Assembly: GCF_026427355.1 (NCBI RefSeq)
Contig: NZ_CP102664.1
Span: forward strand, 434,001-498,000
Length of the DNA stretch: 64,000 nucleotides
Reading direction: 5' to 3'
Source: Sphingobium sp. JS3065
Lineage (GTDB): Bacteria; Pseudomonadota; Alphaproteobacteria; Sphingomonadales; Sphingomonadaceae
Each line of letters starts with the position of its first letter. Position 1 is the first letter of the stretch. Shown here piece after piece: positions 1 through 10,069 of this stretch. Below the pieces are notes generated by a model that saw only the letters and a list, made by a program, of their open reading frames with translations, did not search any database and was not told the DNA's origin. A program made the translations under genes and the position numbers.

Positions 1-8
1 ATGAATTT

Positions 9-38
9 GCCGATCGCGACCTGTCGCTCGCGATCGGC
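9..38. repeat. Perfect 11-bp inverted repeat
   Basis: Arms GCCGATCGCGA (9-19) and TCGCGATCGGC (28-38) pair perfectly around an 8-nt loop. It lies just upstream of the AlpA-like gene and could be the terminator stem of a gene left of the window or an operator. No T-run follows on the + strand. Confidence 0.6.
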
Positions 39-100
39 AGGTGAGGGGGAGGCAACGATCGGAGGGGAACCCGACGATTGCTTTGTCCAAGGATTTTCTC

Positions 101-358
101 ATGGCTCCCACTCAATTGAATACTGACTCGTCAGCTTCGCTTGCACCGGACATCATCCCGGCTCCGCCTGCGCCGCGGCTCATTCGCCTGCCCGAAGTGA
201 TGGCGCGTGTCGGAATGAAACGTTCAGCGATTTACCAACGGATGAGCGAAGGTCGATTTCCGAAATCCCGTTCGCTTGGCCCCAAATGTGCCGTCTGGGT
301 CGAGAAGGAAATCGAGGAATGGATTGATCAGGTGGTCAGGTTTGGCAACCATCCGTGA
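101..358 (+). CDS. AlpA-family helix-turn-helix regulator
   Basis: Predicted small DNA-binding protein of 85 residues. The part after residue 20 matches the AlpA/excisionase-like MerR-type HTH family: RLIRLPEVMARVG, then an HTH with KRSAIYQRMSEGRFPKS and a basic wing ending in EKEIEEWI. The ATG at 101 was chosen because AAGGA sits 7 nt upstream; an in-frame ATG at 41 has no good ribosome site. Such regulators commonly control prophage or integrative-element excision genes, so its position at the edge of the metal-resistance block hints at an island boundary. No integrase is visible in the window. Confidence 0.8.
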   Translation: MAPTQLNTDSSASLAPDIIPAPPAPRLIRLPEVMARVGMKRSAIYQRMSEGRFPKSRSLGPKCAVWVEKEIEEWIDQVVRFGNHP

Positions 359-367
359 GAGCGCGCT

Positions 368-410
368 GCTGGCAGGAAGGAAGTTGCAGTTCCGCCAGCG
401 AGCGGTTTTT
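368..410 (+). terminator. Probable terminator after the AlpA-like gene
   Basis: GCTGGC-A-GGAA (368-378) can pair with TTCC-GCCAGC (390-399) with one bulged base, and a short T-run (GGTTTTT) follows at 404-410. It lies just after the stop codon at 358, facing the leftward copper operon. Confidence 0.5.
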
Positions 411-487
411 CAGGCTTAAAAGGCAGAGGCGTGGCTGGGTTCAAACACAACCACGCCCCAATATATTTCCGCCCTGGAGCTTAAGGA

Positions 488-862
488 TCAGGAACCGGCC
501 TTCTCGATCCTAGTGACGGTTCCCGCCTTGCCATCCCAGTCGATCTCGAAGTTGACCTTGTCGCCGACCTTGATGCCCGCGAGCAGTTCCGGCTTTATGG
601 CAAAGCCCATCTTCATGGCAGGCCACTGAAGTTCCGCGATGTCGCCGTGATCGAGCGTCACCATGCCCTTGGCCGCGTCGATCTCGGTCACAGTCCCGAC
701 GCCCATGCCGTGCTTCATTTCGGCCGCCATCGGCATTTCGGCCATGCTGCCGGAACTGGCAGCGGCGATTTCTGGCGATTTTGGCGCTTCTGCTTCCTTC
801 TTGCACGCGGCGAGTGACACCACAGCCAAGAGGCTGGACGCAACAATAAGCGATTTCTTCAC
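488..862 (-). CDS. cusF: CusF-type periplasmic copper-binding lipoprotein
   Basis: Periplasmic Cu(I)/Ag(I) chaperone expected to hand metal to the CusB/CusA pump. The 124-residue protein has a lipobox LAAC with Cys20, a Met-rich linker (residues 40-53), and a CusF domain with the ligand set His72, Trp80, Met83 and Met85 in [17 protein letters not shown]. The start is a GTG that overlaps the cusA stop codon (GTGA), so translation is probably coupled. It is the last gene of the copper operon. A lipid anchor is a variation on the soluble E. coli protein. Confidence 0.93.
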   Translation of the reverse strand: MKKSLIVASSLLAVVSLAACKKEAEAPKSPEIAAASSGSMAEMPMAAEMKHGMGVGTVTEIDAAKGMVTLDHGDIAELQWPAMKMGFAIKPELLAGIKVGDKVNFEIDWDGKAGTVTRIEKAGS

Positions 863-3800
863 TTCACTTCTCCTTCGGGTTGAATGGGGGTTTGGGATTT
901 GCGGCGCATCAGCAGATAGGCTGCCGGGATAATGAGCATCGAAAGCAATGGCGCGGTCAGCATTCCGCCGACCACGGGTGCGGCGATCCGGCTCATCACT
1001 TCGGACCCGGTGCCGGTGCCGACCAGGATCGGGAAGAGCCCCGCGAGGATCACCGCGACCGTCATCGCTTTGGGCCGGACACGCAGCAGCGCGCCTTCTC
1101 GGACGGCGGCAGCGACATCGCCGTCCTGACGGTCAACAAGCGCGTGTTTCAGATAGATCAACATCACCACGCCGAACTCGGCGGCCACGCCCGCCAGCGC
1201 GATGAACCCCACGCCGCTTGCGACCGACTGGTTATAGCCGAGCAGATAGAGCAGCCACAGCCCGCCGGTCAGCGCAAACGGCAACGTGCCCATGATGAGC
1301 AAAGCCTCGTCCCAGCGGCGAAACGTCAGGTAAAGCAGCGCGAAGATGATCGCCAGCGTGACGGGTACGACGATCTTCATCCGCTCGGTCGCGCGCACGA
1401 GGAACTCGAACTGGCCGGTGTACGATACGCTGATGCCGGGCGGGAGTTTGACTTGGCGCGCGATTGCCGTCTGCATGTCCCCTACCAGAGTTTGAAGATC
1501 GCGCCCGCGCCCATCGACATAGATCCAGGTAACCGGTCTTCCGTTTTCGCTCCTGAGCATCGGCGGACCATCGCTGATCCGCACATCGGCAACAGTGCCG
1601 AGGGTGATCTGTTGACGTGAGGGCGTGAGCACCGGCAGATTGATGATGTCATCAAGACTGTCGCGGATTTCGCGGGGATAGCGCACGCTGATCGGAAAAC
1701 GCGCCAGCCCCTCGACCGTCTGCCCAATGCTCTCGCCGCCGATCGCGCCTGAGACCACCGCCTGAACATCAGCGACATTGAGGCCGTAACGTGCCGCCGC
1801 CGCGCGATTGATGTCGACATCGATATAGCGTCCGCCGGTGAGCCGCTCGGCCAGCGCCGAGGCGACCCCCGGCACGGTCTTGACCACCTGTTCGATCCGC
1901 TTCGAGGTGCGATCAATCTCGGCCAGGTCGGAGCCTGCCACCTTGATTCCCACCGGGCTCTTGATGCCTGTGGCCAGCATGTCGATGCGATTGCGGATCG
2001 GCGGGATCCAGAAGTTGGCGAGGCCGGGCACTTTGACCCTCGCATCCAGCTCCTCGATCAGCTTCTCCTGCGTCATGCCGGGTCGCCACTCGGATTGCGG
2101 CTTGAACCGGATGGTCGTCTCGAACATCTCGAGCGGAGCGGGGTCGGTAGCGGTATCGGCGCGGCCAGCCTTGCCGAACACGCTCTCGACTTCGGGCACG
2201 GTCTTGATCAGCCGGTCGGTCTGCTGGAGCAGCAGCGATGCCTTGGCCGCCGAAATGCCGGGGAGTGCCGAAGGCATGTAGAGCAAATCGCCCTCATTCA
2301 TCTGCGGCATGAACTCGCCGCCAAGCCGGGTCATCGGCCACAGGCTCGTGGCAAAGATCAGGACGGCGATCACCAGTGCCTTCTTTGGCCGATCGAGTAC
2401 CCAATCCAGCGCAGGGCGGTAGGCGCGGGTCAGCCAGCGGTTGGCCGGATTGGCGTCTTCGCTGGGGATTTTCCCGCGGATCATCAGGCCCATCAGCACC
2501 GGGATCAGCGTGATCGACAGCAATGCTGCCGCTGCCATCGCATAGGTCTTGGTGAAGGCGAGCGGCGAGAACAGCCGGCCCTCCTGGCCCTGCAACGAGA
2601 AAATCGGAATGAACGAGAAGGTGATGATCAGCAGGCTGAGGAACAGCGCCGGGCCGACTTCCGCCGCGGCATCGGTGATGATCCGCCAGCGCGTCGGGTT
2701 ATCCGGCTCGCTGCCAGGATGGTCATGGTGCCAGCGTTCGAGATGCTTGTGGGCATTCTCGATCATCACCACTGCCGCATCGACCATCGCGCCGACGGCA
2801 ATGGCAATGCCGCCCAATGAGAGGATATTGGCGTTCAATCCCTGCGCCCGCATGACGATAAAGGCGATGAGGATACCCAGCGGCAGGGTGAGAATCGCAA
2901 CCAGCGCCGAGCGCGCGTGCCACAGGAACAGCGCACAGACGAGCGCGACGATGATGAACTCTTCGATCAGCTTGCTGGTGAGGTTTTCCACCGCGCGGTC
3001 GATCAGGCCGGAGCGGTCGTAAGTCGTGACGACCTCGACGCCGGCCGGGAGGCTTTTCTTGAGTTCGTCGAGCCTGGTCTTGACGCCCTCGATCACTTCA
3101 CGGGCATTCTTGCCCTGCCGCATGACTATGACGCCGCCCGCGACCTCGCCCTGGCCATTAAGTTCGGCGATCCCGCGCCGCATGTCGGGGCCGATCTGGA
3201 CCGTCGCCACATCCCCCAGCATCACCGGAATGCCGCCCGCGGCCGTGCGGATGGGCACGCTGCGGAAATCGTCGAGTGTCTTCAGGTAGCCGCTGGCCCG
3301 AACGGTATATTCGGCCTCGGCCATTTCGACCGTGGCGCCGCCGGTTTCCTGATTGGCGCGCTTCAAGGCATCGGCCACTTCCGTCGCCGTGACGCCATAA
3401 GCCGCCAGCTTCTGCGGATCGACCACGACCTGATACTGCCTGACCATGCCGCCGATGCTGGCGACCTCGGCGACACCGGGAACAGCCTTCAACTCGTAGC
3501 GCAGGAACCAGTCCTGGATCGAACGCATTTGCGCCAGATCGTGCCGTCCGGTCTTGTCGACCAGTGCATATTCGTAAATCCAGCCCACGCCCGTTGCGTC
3601 CGGCCCAAGCGAGGCTTTGGCCCCTTCGGGCAGACGGCTCTGCACCTGGCTCAGATATTCGAGCACGCGGCTGCGCGCCCAGTAGAGGTCGGTGCCGTCG
3701 TCGAACAGGACATAGACGAAGCTGTCGCCGACGAAGGAATAGCCGCGCACAACGCGTGCGCCGGGAACCGAGAGCATCGTCGAGGTGATCGGATAGGTGA

Positions 3801-3993
3801 CCTGGTTCTCGACAATTTGCGGGGCTTGCCCTGGGTAGGTGGTGCGGATGATGACCTGCACATCGGAGAGATCGGGCAGGGCATCGACCGGAGTGCTCCT
3901 GACGGCCGCCACCCCGATGATCGTCAGCACCAGTGCGGCCGCGAGCACCAGCCCGCGCGCCGCAACCGAGGCGCGAATGATCCTGGCGATCAT
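859..3993 (-). CDS. cusA: CusA-type heavy-metal RND efflux pump
   Basis: Inner-membrane proton-driven pump of the HME-RND family that exports Cu(I)/Ag(I) through a tripartite complex with CusB and CusC. The 1044 residues are full length. TM1 starts at the N-terminus, and the TM4 motif [17 protein letters not shown] is the form typical of the monovalent-metal (Cus) branch rather than the Czc branch. The Met-rich segment [17 protein letters not shown] begins the second periplasmic half. The ATG overlaps the cusB stop (ATGA) and the stop overlaps the cusF GTG, giving tight operon coupling. Confidence 0.95.
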   Translation of the reverse strand: MIARIIRASVAARGLVLAAALVLTIIGVAAVRSTPVDALPDLSDVQVIIRTTYPGQAPQIVENQVTYPITSTMLSVPGARVVRGYSFVGDSFVYVLFDDGTDLYWARSRVLEYLSQVQSRLPEGAKASLGPDATGVGWIYEYALVDKTGRHDLAQMRSIQDWFLRYELKAVPGVAEVASIGGMVRQYQVVVDPQKLAAYGVTATEVADALKRANQETGGATVEMAEAEYTVRASGYLKTLDDFRSVPIRTAAGGIPVMLGDVATVQIGPDMRRGIAELNGQGEVAGGVIVMRQGKNAREVIEGVKTRLDELKKSLPAGVEVVTTYDRSGLIDRAVENLTSKLIEEFIIVALVCALFLWHARSALVAILTLPLGILIAFIVMRAQGLNANILSLGGIAIAVGAMVDAAVVMIENAHKHLERWHHDHPGSEPDNPTRWRIITDAAAEVGPALFLSLLIITFSFIPIFSLQGQEGRLFSPLAFTKTYAMAAAALLSITLIPVLMGLMIRGKIPSEDANPANRWLTRAYRPALDWVLDRPKKALVIAVLIFATSLWPMTRLGGEFMPQMNEGDLLYMPSALPGISAAKASLLLQQTDRLIKTVPEVESVFGKAGRADTATDPAPLEMFETTIRFKPQSEWRPGMTQEKLIEELDARVKVPGLANFWIPPIRNRIDMLATGIKSPVGIKVAGSDLAEIDRTSKRIEQVVKTVPGVASALAERLTGGRYIDVDINRAAAARYGLNVADVQAVVSGAIGGESIGQTVEGLARFPISVRYPREIRDSLDDIINLPVLTPSRQQITLGTVADVRISDGPPMLRSENGRPVTWIYVDGRGRDLQTLVGDMQTAIARQVKLPPGISVSYTGQFEFLVRATERMKIVVPVTLAIIFALLYLTFRRWDEALLIMGTLPFALTGGLWLLYLLGYNQSVASGVGFIALAGVAAEFGVVMLIYLKHALVDRQDGDVAAAVREGALLRVRPKAMTVAVILAGLFPILVGTGTGSEVMSRIAAPVVGGMLTAPLLSMLIIPAAYLLMRRKSQTPIQPEGEVK

Positions 3994-5228
3994 CGGCCAC
4001 CCTCCAGCGGCCGCACGGCGATACCGGTCAGGCTCGCTTCGGAATCGAGCAGGAACTGCCCTGATGCGACGACCTTCTCGCCAGTGCCAAGTCCGGCAAG
4101 CACCTCGGTCTTGCCGCTGCCTTCACGGCCTGTCCTGACTTCCGCCGGATGATAGCGGCCGTCGCCCGTCGCCAGCATGACGATGTTTCGCGTGCCGGTG
4201 CGGATAACCGCTTCGCTCGGCACCAGCAGTGCAGGCTTTGCGTCCCCGCCCAGCGTAACCTGAGCGAACATACCGGGGCGCAGGCGGCCACCCCGATTGG
4301 CAAGCTCGATACGCACTGTCAGCGTGCGACTGTCGGTCTGCGTGGTAGGCAGAATGGCAATCACCCGCCCGCCAAAGTTCTCACCCGGGAAAGCGGTGAG
4401 TGCCGCTGCCGCATTTTGCCCGACCCTGACGCTCCCGGCCTGCGCTTCGGGAACGGCGGCATTGAGCCAGACAGTCCCGATGCCAGTGACTTGCGCGAGC
4501 GTCTGTCCCTGCGCCAGGGTCACACCTTGCCGGGCATCGAGCGATTGGATTACGCCTGTGATCGGCGAGGTGATCGTCACTGTGCCATTGGTGCGGCCTG
4601 TCCGCTCAACCTGAGTGATCAGGTTGTCGGACATGCCCATCAGCCGCAACCGCTGCCGCGCGGCTGCCAATAGTTCAGGCTTGCCGAGCCGCTTGACACT
4701 GAGGAACTCGGTTTGAGCACCGCCCCACTCGGGCAATTGCACATCGGCGATGGGTGCGCCCGCGCCGATCACATCGCCGGGCGCGCGGCCATAGACGCGC
4801 GAGACGAAGCCGCCCGAACGCGCCTGAACGATCGCCACATCGCGCTGGTTGAAGTCGATATTGCCGGTCGCAATGAGCGTGGCGGAGAGATTGCCCATCT
4901 CGGCGGCGACAACCCGGATACCCAGATTCTGCATCGCCGCCGGGTCGATGCTGACCCCCTGTGCCGCCGTCCCGCCTGCCCCTTCATCGGCATACTTGGG
5001 GACAAGCTGCATATCCATGAAAGGCGACTTGCCGGGCTTGTCGAACTTCTGGTTCGGAAACATCGGGTCGTAATAATAGAGCGCCTTGCGCGCACCTTCG
5101 CTCGCCGTCGCTGGTGCCGCTTCGCCATTCCCCCGCTGTCCGAGCCAATATCCGCCGCCACCCGCGATCAGAACAGCTGCCAGTATCCCGGCGCGCCAGC
5201 GCGCCGCCGTTGAAACCTCCATGTTCAT
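3990..5228 (-). CDS. cusB: CusB-type periplasmic adaptor
   Basis: Membrane-fusion protein linking CusA to CusC. The 412-residue protein has an N-terminal membrane anchor ([17 protein letters not shown]) followed by a heavy-metal-binding segment [30 protein letters not shown], which resembles the YCPMHP..PG.CP.CGM.L domain but lacks its cysteines, as in E. coli CusB. Barrel-sandwich and beta-barrel domains follow ([28 protein letters not shown]). Both ends overlap neighbours by 4 bp. Confidence 0.94.
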   Translation of the reverse strand: MNMEVSTAARWRAGILAAVLIAGGGGYWLGQRGNGEAAPATASEGARKALYYYDPMFPNQKFDKPGKSPFMDMQLVPKYADEGAGGTAAQGVSIDPAAMQNLGIRVVAAEMGNLSATLIATGNIDFNQRDVAIVQARSGGFVSRVYGRAPGDVIGAGAPIADVQLPEWGGAQTEFLSVKRLGKPELLAAARQRLRLMGMSDNLITQVERTGRTNGTVTITSPITGVIQSLDARQGVTLAQGQTLAQVTGIGTVWLNAAVPEAQAGSVRVGQNAAAALTAFPGENFGGRVIAILPTTQTDSRTLTVRIELANRGGRLRPGMFAQVTLGGDAKPALLVPSEAVIRTGTRNIVMLATGDGRYHPAEVRTGREGSGKTEVLAGLGTGEKVVASGQFLLDSEASLTGIAVRPLEGGR

Positions 5229-6481
5229 GGCCGCATTTCTCCATAGGTAAAATTGATCCGGATCGCGTCGCGTGCGACGTCGGCCTCGCGCGCCAAGGCA
5301 TCAACTTCGGCTTCCGCGAGCGCCAGGCTCGAGAGCAGCGCGTTGCCGAGGTCCAGCTTGCCCGCAGCGTAACTTGCCATGTCGAGTTCAGCCCGGCGCT
5401 TGGCGAGAGGCACAAGTGTATTCCGCGCATTCATAAGCCGCTGATGGTGCATGGTATGGTCCGCAAGATCGCCTTCAAGCGCGGCCGCGAATTCGCGTTC
5501 CCCGGCCGTGCGCAGCAGCCTTGCCCGTTCCGCTTCGCTCGCTCGCGCGGCAATAATGGGATCCTGCCGGCGTTTGGCGAACAGCGGCAGATCGATGCTG
5601 ACTCCAACCGATACCATGTCACCATAGGCGGGGTCGCGGCGACCATAGGAGGTGCTGACACGCCAATCGGGGCGCTTGTCGGCGCGGGCAAGTCCGGTTT
5701 CTGCATCCGCCGCGCTTACGTCGGCGTCGAGTGCCTGCAGACTGGGAAGCGAAGCCAACCCCGCCACCAGCCGGGCACGATCGACCTCAAGGACAGGCGG
5801 ATCGCCCGACACGTCGGCCAGGGGATCGCCGGTAAAGCGCGCCAGCCTCGCCTGCGCCTTGGCGACATCGGCTGTAAGTTCGCTGCGGCGGTCGTTAACC
5901 GCAGCCCGCAACTGATCGGGTTCGAGCGCTGCGCTGGGCCGCGCCGAACCGGAAGCCAGTCTAGCAGAGACCGTCGCCTGGAGGTCGCCGAGGCTGTGAT
6001 CCAGAACCTGCAACTGCGCGAGCCGCCGCTTGGCATAATAGAGATCCACCCATGCGAGCGCGGTCTCACGGCGGACATTCTGCGCCTCGACCGCAAGGAC
6101 AGCTTCGGCGACGCCGATGCCCGCCTGGGCGCGGGTCCGCTCAGCGCGGCGTTTTGCCGGATTGGGAATAGCCTGCTCCACACCGATGCGCGCCATCGTC
6201 ATGCTTTCGCGGGTGAAGCTGAAGGCGGGAGGGCCTGAAACGGGGAAGTTGTCGATGCCAACAGACAGGGTCGGGTCGGGTAGCCGTCCTGACGCAGTCT
6301 CGGCAGAACGTGCGGCATCGACACCGGACGCGCTCGCCTTAAGCGATGGCGCCTCGTTTGCGGCACGCTGGAGCGCGGCACCGAACGTCAGCGGCTCGGC
6401 CGGAGCTGCGCTTGGAACGACCGCAACCGATAGGGTCGCGAGAGCCGCCACGGCAGTGGCGGGCGCAATAATCATCTTCAT
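5225..6481 (-). CDS. cusC: TolC-family outer-membrane factor of the Cus system
   Basis: Outer-membrane channel expected to complete the CusCBA exporter. The 418-residue form starts at the ATG at 6481, which has AGGGA 8 nt upstream and opens a clear signal peptide (MKMIIAPATAVAALATLSVAVVPSAAPAE); in-frame ATGs at 6517 and 6490 are less well placed. The two repeated OEP domains carry the usual amphipathic helices (ALAWVDLYYAKRRLAQLQ; AALEGDLADHTMHHQRLMN). It has no lipobox, unlike E. coli CusC, so it is closer to CzcC/TolC types. It overlaps cusB by 4 bp. Confidence 0.9.
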   Translation of the reverse strand: MKMIIAPATAVAALATLSVAVVPSAAPAEPLTFGAALQRAANEAPSLKASASGVDAARSAETASGRLPDPTLSVGIDNFPVSGPPAFSFTRESMTMARIGVEQAIPNPAKRRAERTRAQAGIGVAEAVLAVEAQNVRRETALAWVDLYYAKRRLAQLQVLDHSLGDLQATVSARLASGSARPSAALEPDQLRAAVNDRRSELTADVAKAQARLARFTGDPLADVSGDPPVLEVDRARLVAGLASLPSLQALDADVSAADAETGLARADKRPDWRVSTSYGRRDPAYGDMVSVGVSIDLPLFAKRRQDPIIAARASEAERARLLRTAGEREFAAALEGDLADHTMHHQRLMNARNTLVPLAKRRAELDMASYAAGKLDLGNALLSSLALAEAEVDALAREADVARDAIRINFTYGEMRP

Positions 6482-6552
6482 GTGAAGCATCCCTGGTTGA
6501 ACTTTGCGATGGCGCACGGCGAACCCGGGGGTTCGTCACGCGCGCCAAGCGT

Positions 6553-6927
6553 TCAGCCAAAGCGTGCGGGTGGTTCTGGTTCTGGACCCGTGTCACGCCC
6601 GACAAGCGGGGTGACAGGTGTCTGCAATGGCGCACCAGCGCGGAACTGCGGCACCAGGTCGAAGGCGAGCGGCGGAATCAGCGCCAAGGGCACTGCGCAG
6701 CCCATCTTGGCGATGCAGTCGGGCGTCATCCCCTGGCATGGCTGCTTCGCAGGTTGAGGCTGCGGCTTTGCGAGCCCCATCATCTCCGCACAATCCGCGT
6801 TCATCTGCGCGACCGTCGCAGTCTGCTCGGCCTTCTCGACCGGCATGACTTGCGCAAAGGCAGCCTCCTGACCCAGGAGGCCAAGTATTGCTCCCAAGAG
6901 CAGAGCCAAGGAAAACCAGCGCTTCAC
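6553..6927 (-). CDS. Small exported Cys/Met-containing protein of the copper operon
   Basis: Unrecognised protein of 124 residues. A signal peptide (VKRWFSLALLLGAILGLLGQEAAFAQ) is followed by a short region with spaced cysteines and methionines: NADCAEMMG, PCQGMTPDCIAKMGC. These could bind copper, but no known family is clear. The preferred start is the GTG at 6927, which overlaps the cueR stop codon (GTGA); an upstream ATG at 6948 would lie inside cueR. It sits between cueR and cusC, 71 bp from the cusC start. Confidence 0.7.
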   Translation of the reverse strand: MKRWFSLALLLGAILGLLGQEAAFAQVMPVEKAEQTATVAQMNADCAEMMGLAKPQPQPAKQPCQGMTPDCIAKMGCAVPLALIPPLAFDLVPQFRAGAPLQTPVTPLVGRDTGPEPEPPARFG

Positions 6928-7370
6928 GCTTCGTCTTTCGGCTTGCAATTTGCCACTGTCAATTCTCGGGCCGGATTCTGCCGGGTTTCAGCAAGTCCGG
7001 CAAGGATTGGGCAGTCAGGCCGCGCATCGCCGCTACAGCCGTCGGCCAGATCAAGGAGGGTGCGGCGCATGGCTTCGAGCGCTGCCGCTTTTCGGGCAAG
7101 ATCCTCGGCATGACCAAGGGCTATGGCCTTGACCTCGCTGCTGGCCCTTTCGCGGTCGTCCCAGAGGCTGAGAAGCGCGCTTATCTCTTCGATCGAGAAC
7201 CCGAGGTCGCGGGCATTGGCGATGAAACGCAGGCGCTCGACCGAACGTGGGGGATAGTCCCGATAGCCGTTGTCGCGCCGGTCCGGCGGCGGCATCAGTC
7301 CGATACCCTCGTAGTGGCGGATCATCCGTTGCGACACGCTCGTCGACTTTGATACCTGTCCGATGTTCAT
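6924..7370 (-). CDS. cueR: CueR-like MerR-family copper sensor
   Basis: MerR-family activator that responds to Cu(I)/Ag(I). The 148 residues contain the winged helix (MNIGQVSKSTSVSQRMIRHYE), a long dimerisation helix and the metal loop CSGDARPDC, a C-x7-C spacing as in CueR (Cys112/Cys120 in E. coli). The ATG overlaps the stop of the DUF2933 gene. Encoding the regulator within its own target operon, behind the operator at 9944-9964, predicts positive feedback. Confidence 0.92.
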   Translation of the reverse strand: MNIGQVSKSTSVSQRMIRHYEGIGLMPPPDRRDNGYRDYPPRSVERLRFIANARDLGFSIEEISALLSLWDDRERASSEVKAIALGHAEDLARKAAALEAMRRTLLDLADGCSGDARPDCPILAGLAETRQNPARELTVANCKPKDEA

Positions 7371-7570
7371 GGACGTTGCTCGCCTGATCGCCGGTGCTGG
7401 CCATGATGGTGGCCGCCGTGAAAGAAGTGCAGCAACGGACAGGCGAACAGGAAGGCGTAGGGTAAAAGGCCGAACAGGTGCTGCCGATGCTCCGGGTAGA
7501 ACAGGTAGCCCGCGATAAGGCCTGTCGATACAGCCGCGAGCAGCCAGGCCCGTTTGCTGGAAAGATTCAT
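7367..7570 (-). CDS. DUF2933 small membrane protein
   Basis: 67-residue protein with two hydrophobic segments (AWLLAAVSTGLIAGYLFY; LLPYAFLFACPLLHFF) and a His-rich C-terminal tail (HGGHHHGQH). This is the layout of the DUF2933 family, often found beside copper ATPases. Its function is not established; the Cys-Pro in TM2 and the His tail suggest metal contact. It overlaps copA and cueR by 4 bp each. Confidence 0.85.
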   Translation of the reverse strand: MNLSSKRAWLLAAVSTGLIAGYLFYPEHRQHLFGLLPYAFLFACPLLHFFHGGHHHGQHRRSGEQRP

Positions 7571-9912
7571 AGCGTGATCCTCCTCAGGCGCAGCGAATTG
7601 CCGATGACGCTGACAGAAGACAACGCCATCGCCGCCGCGGCGATGATGGGCGAGAGCATGAGGCCGAACAGAGGGTAAAGCGCGCCCGCCGCCACCGGGA
7701 TACCCGCGACGTTGTAGGCAAAGGCGAAGAACAGGTTTTGCCGGATGTTCGTCATGGTCGCATGACTGAGGTGGCGGGCCCGGGCGATGCCGGTGAGATC
7801 GCCCTTAAGCAGCGTGATGCCTGCGCTCTCGATCGCTACATCGGTGCCCGATCCCATGGCGATGCCGACGTCGGCGGCGGCCAGCGCGGGGGCATCGTTC
7901 ACGCCGTCGCCGGCCATGGCGACGATCCGGCCCTGTTCCCTCAGGCGCTTGACGATGTTGCTCTTCTGGTCGGGCAAGACATCGGCCTCGATGTCCGCGA
8001 TGCCCAGTCGGCGGGCGATGGCTTCGGCCGTGACGCGATTATCGCCGGTCAACATGATAACATGGATGCCCGCCTCGGCGAGCGCCAGAAGCGCGGCGGG
8101 CGTCGTTTTCTTGACCGGATCGGCGACGCCGATCGCACCAGCAACCTTGCCATTGATGCTTAGGAAAATTGCAGTTGCACCTTCGCCCCGCAGACGGTCG
8201 GCTCGTTCAGCCAGTGGCTCGATGGAGATGCCTTGTTCATCGAGAAAACGGGCGTTGCCGGCGTGAAGCCGATGACCATCGACAGTGCCAGTGATGCCTT
8301 TGCCGACGGGCTGATCGACGTCGCCCGGTTCGCTGATCGCGAGACCTCTGGCTTCGGCTTCCCTGATGATCGCGAGAGCCAGGGGGTGTTCGCTGCTGCG
8401 TTCAAGGCTGGCGGCAAGGCGCAGAACGTCGTCCTTGTCGAAGCCGTCAGAAGTTTCGATGGCTACCACCGCGGGCTTGCCTTCGGTAAGCGTGCCGGTC
8501 TTGTCGACGACGAGCGTATCGATCTTTTCCATACGCTCCAGCGCCTCGGCGTTCTTGATGAGGATGCCTGCCTGCGCGCCGCGACCGACACCGACCATGA
8601 TCGACATCGGGGTGGCAAGCCCAAGCGCGCAGGGACAGGCGATGATCAGCACAGCGACCCCCGCGATCAGGCCATAGCCCATCGCAGGGGAGGGGCCGAC
8701 CAGCGACCAGACGACGAAAGCCAGAGCCGCGACCGCGATCACGGCCGGCACGAACCAGGCGGACACCGTGTCGGCAAGCCGCTGGATCGGCGCGCGGCTG
8801 CGCTGGGCATCGGCGACCATCTGGACGATGCGCGCGAGCATGGTGTCGCGCCCGATCTTCTCGGCACGCATGACAAGGCCGCCGGTCTGGTTGATCGTGC
8901 CGCCGATCAGCTTTGACGCCGCTTCCTTGGTCACCGGCATGGACTCGCCGGTCACCATCGATTCATCGACCGTGCCGCGACCATCGAGAACCACACCGTC
9001 AACCGGCACCTTCTCGCCGGGGCGGACGCGCAAGGTGTCGCCGACCACAACCTCTTCGAGCAGCACTTCCTCATCCGATCCGTCTGCACGGACCCGGCGT
9101 GCAAATTTGGGCGACAGATCGAGCAACGCACGGATCGCACCGCTTGTCGTCTCGCGTGCGCGCAGTTCAAGTAATTGGCCGAGCAGGACCAGCACGGTTA
9201 TCACCGCGGCCGCCTCGAAATAGGCGGGAACAGCACCATGCGCTGTCCGGAATGCAGTCGGGAACACGCTAGGCAGGAGCGCGGCCACCATGCTGTAGGC
9301 CCAGGCAACGCCCGTTCCCATCGCAATCAACGTGAACATGTTGAAGTGGTGGCTCTTCACAGAGGCCCAGCCCCGTTCGAAAAACGGCCAACCCGCCCAC
9401 AGCACCACGGGCGTCGCCAGAGCCATTTGCAGCCAGTTCGACCACTGCTGGCCAATCAGACGATTGAGCCCGAGAAGGTGCCCGCCCATTTCGAGCGCCA
9501 CCACCGGCAAGGTCAGAATGAGCCCGACCCCTAAGCGCCTTTTCATGTCTACATATTCGGCTGAAGGCCCATCGCTGAGCGTCGGGGTCATCGGCTCCAG
9601 CGCCATGCCGCAGATCGGGCAGCTTCCCGGACCCGGCCGCTGGACCTCCGGATGCATCGGGCAGGTCCAAATTGCGCCTGCGGGCGCCGGCTCTGATGGA
9701 CGCGGCACATCGTCCGCATAGCGCGTCGGATCGGCATTGAACTTTGCATGGCAGCCCGCGCTGCAGAAGTAGTGATGCGCGCCGGCATGGGTGGCGATAT
9801 GCGGCGTTGTCGTGGGATCGACGCTCATCCCGCAGACGGGGTCGGTGGCCATTCCCGGTGTCGAAGGTCCGGAACGGGCGCAGTGGGTATGATCGTGATG
9901 CGACTCGGTCAT
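7567..9912 (-). CDS. copA: Copper-exporting P1B ATPase with YHS and heavy-metal-binding N-terminus
   Basis: ATP-driven Cu(I) exporter in the inner membrane, 781 residues. The N-terminus has no HMA domain. It carries a YHS domain (DPVCGMSVDP...YFCSAGCHAKF) and a Cys/His/Met metal-binding module (TCPMHPEVQRPGPGSCPICGM). The core shows TGES, the TM6 metal motif CPC in IIACPCALGLATP, the phosphorylation site DKTGTLTEG, the HP motif (SSEHPLALAI) and GDGVNDAPAL. A ribosome site (GAAGGAG) precedes the ATG by 8 nt. It is the first gene of the copper operon. Confidence 0.96.
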   Translation of the reverse strand: MTESHHDHTHCARSGPSTPGMATDPVCGMSVDPTTTPHIATHAGAHHYFCSAGCHAKFNADPTRYADDVPRPSEPAPAGAIWTCPMHPEVQRPGPGSCPICGMALEPMTPTLSDGPSAEYVDMKRRLGVGLILTLPVVALEMGGHLLGLNRLIGQQWSNWLQMALATPVVLWAGWPFFERGWASVKSHHFNMFTLIAMGTGVAWAYSMVAALLPSVFPTAFRTAHGAVPAYFEAAAVITVLVLLGQLLELRARETTSGAIRALLDLSPKFARRVRADGSDEEVLLEEVVVGDTLRVRPGEKVPVDGVVLDGRGTVDESMVTGESMPVTKEAASKLIGGTINQTGGLVMRAEKIGRDTMLARIVQMVADAQRSRAPIQRLADTVSAWFVPAVIAVAALAFVVWSLVGPSPAMGYGLIAGVAVLIIACPCALGLATPMSIMVGVGRGAQAGILIKNAEALERMEKIDTLVVDKTGTLTEGKPAVVAIETSDGFDKDDVLRLAASLERSSEHPLALAIIREAEARGLAISEPGDVDQPVGKGITGTVDGHRLHAGNARFLDEQGISIEPLAERADRLRGEGATAIFLSINGKVAGAIGVADPVKKTTPAALLALAEAGIHVIMLTGDNRVTAEAIARRLGIADIEADVLPDQKSNIVKRLREQGRIVAMAGDGVNDAPALAAADVGIAMGSGTDVAIESAGITLLKGDLTGIARARHLSHATMTNIRQNLFFAFAYNVAGIPVAAGALYPLFGLMLSPIIAAAAMALSSVSVIGNSLRLRRITL

Positions 9913-9936
9913 GCCAGTTGCTCCTTCAGTCGCTAC

Positions 9937-9967
9937 TCCATGAACCTTGACATCATGTCAGGGTCAA
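9937..9967 (-). promoter_or_regulatory. CueR-type promoter/operator of the copper operon
   Basis: On the minus strand, TTGACC (-35) at 9962-9967 is followed by a 19-bp spacer and a weak -10 (CATGGA, 9937-9942). The spacer region holds a near-perfect 21-bp dyad at 9944-9964 with arms ACCCTGACAT and ATGTCAAGGT around one base. The over-long spacer and ACC...GGT ends are the signature of MerR/CueR-activated promoters. Confidence 0.85.
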
Positions 9968-10069
9968 GCGGTTTGGCGACTAGTGGCAGATTGAGCGCAC
10001 CTTCGTTTACACCTGCGTTGGATTGGCGCATTCACCGTCGGGAAAGAGCGCGCTCAGGGGCCTTCTCGT

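Noticed and set aside
2917..4152. 411-codon frame antisense to cusA/cusB
   Set aside because: Shadow of a GC-rich coding strand; low-complexity His/Asp/Arg composition, no ribosome site, and the sense frame is clearly CusA.
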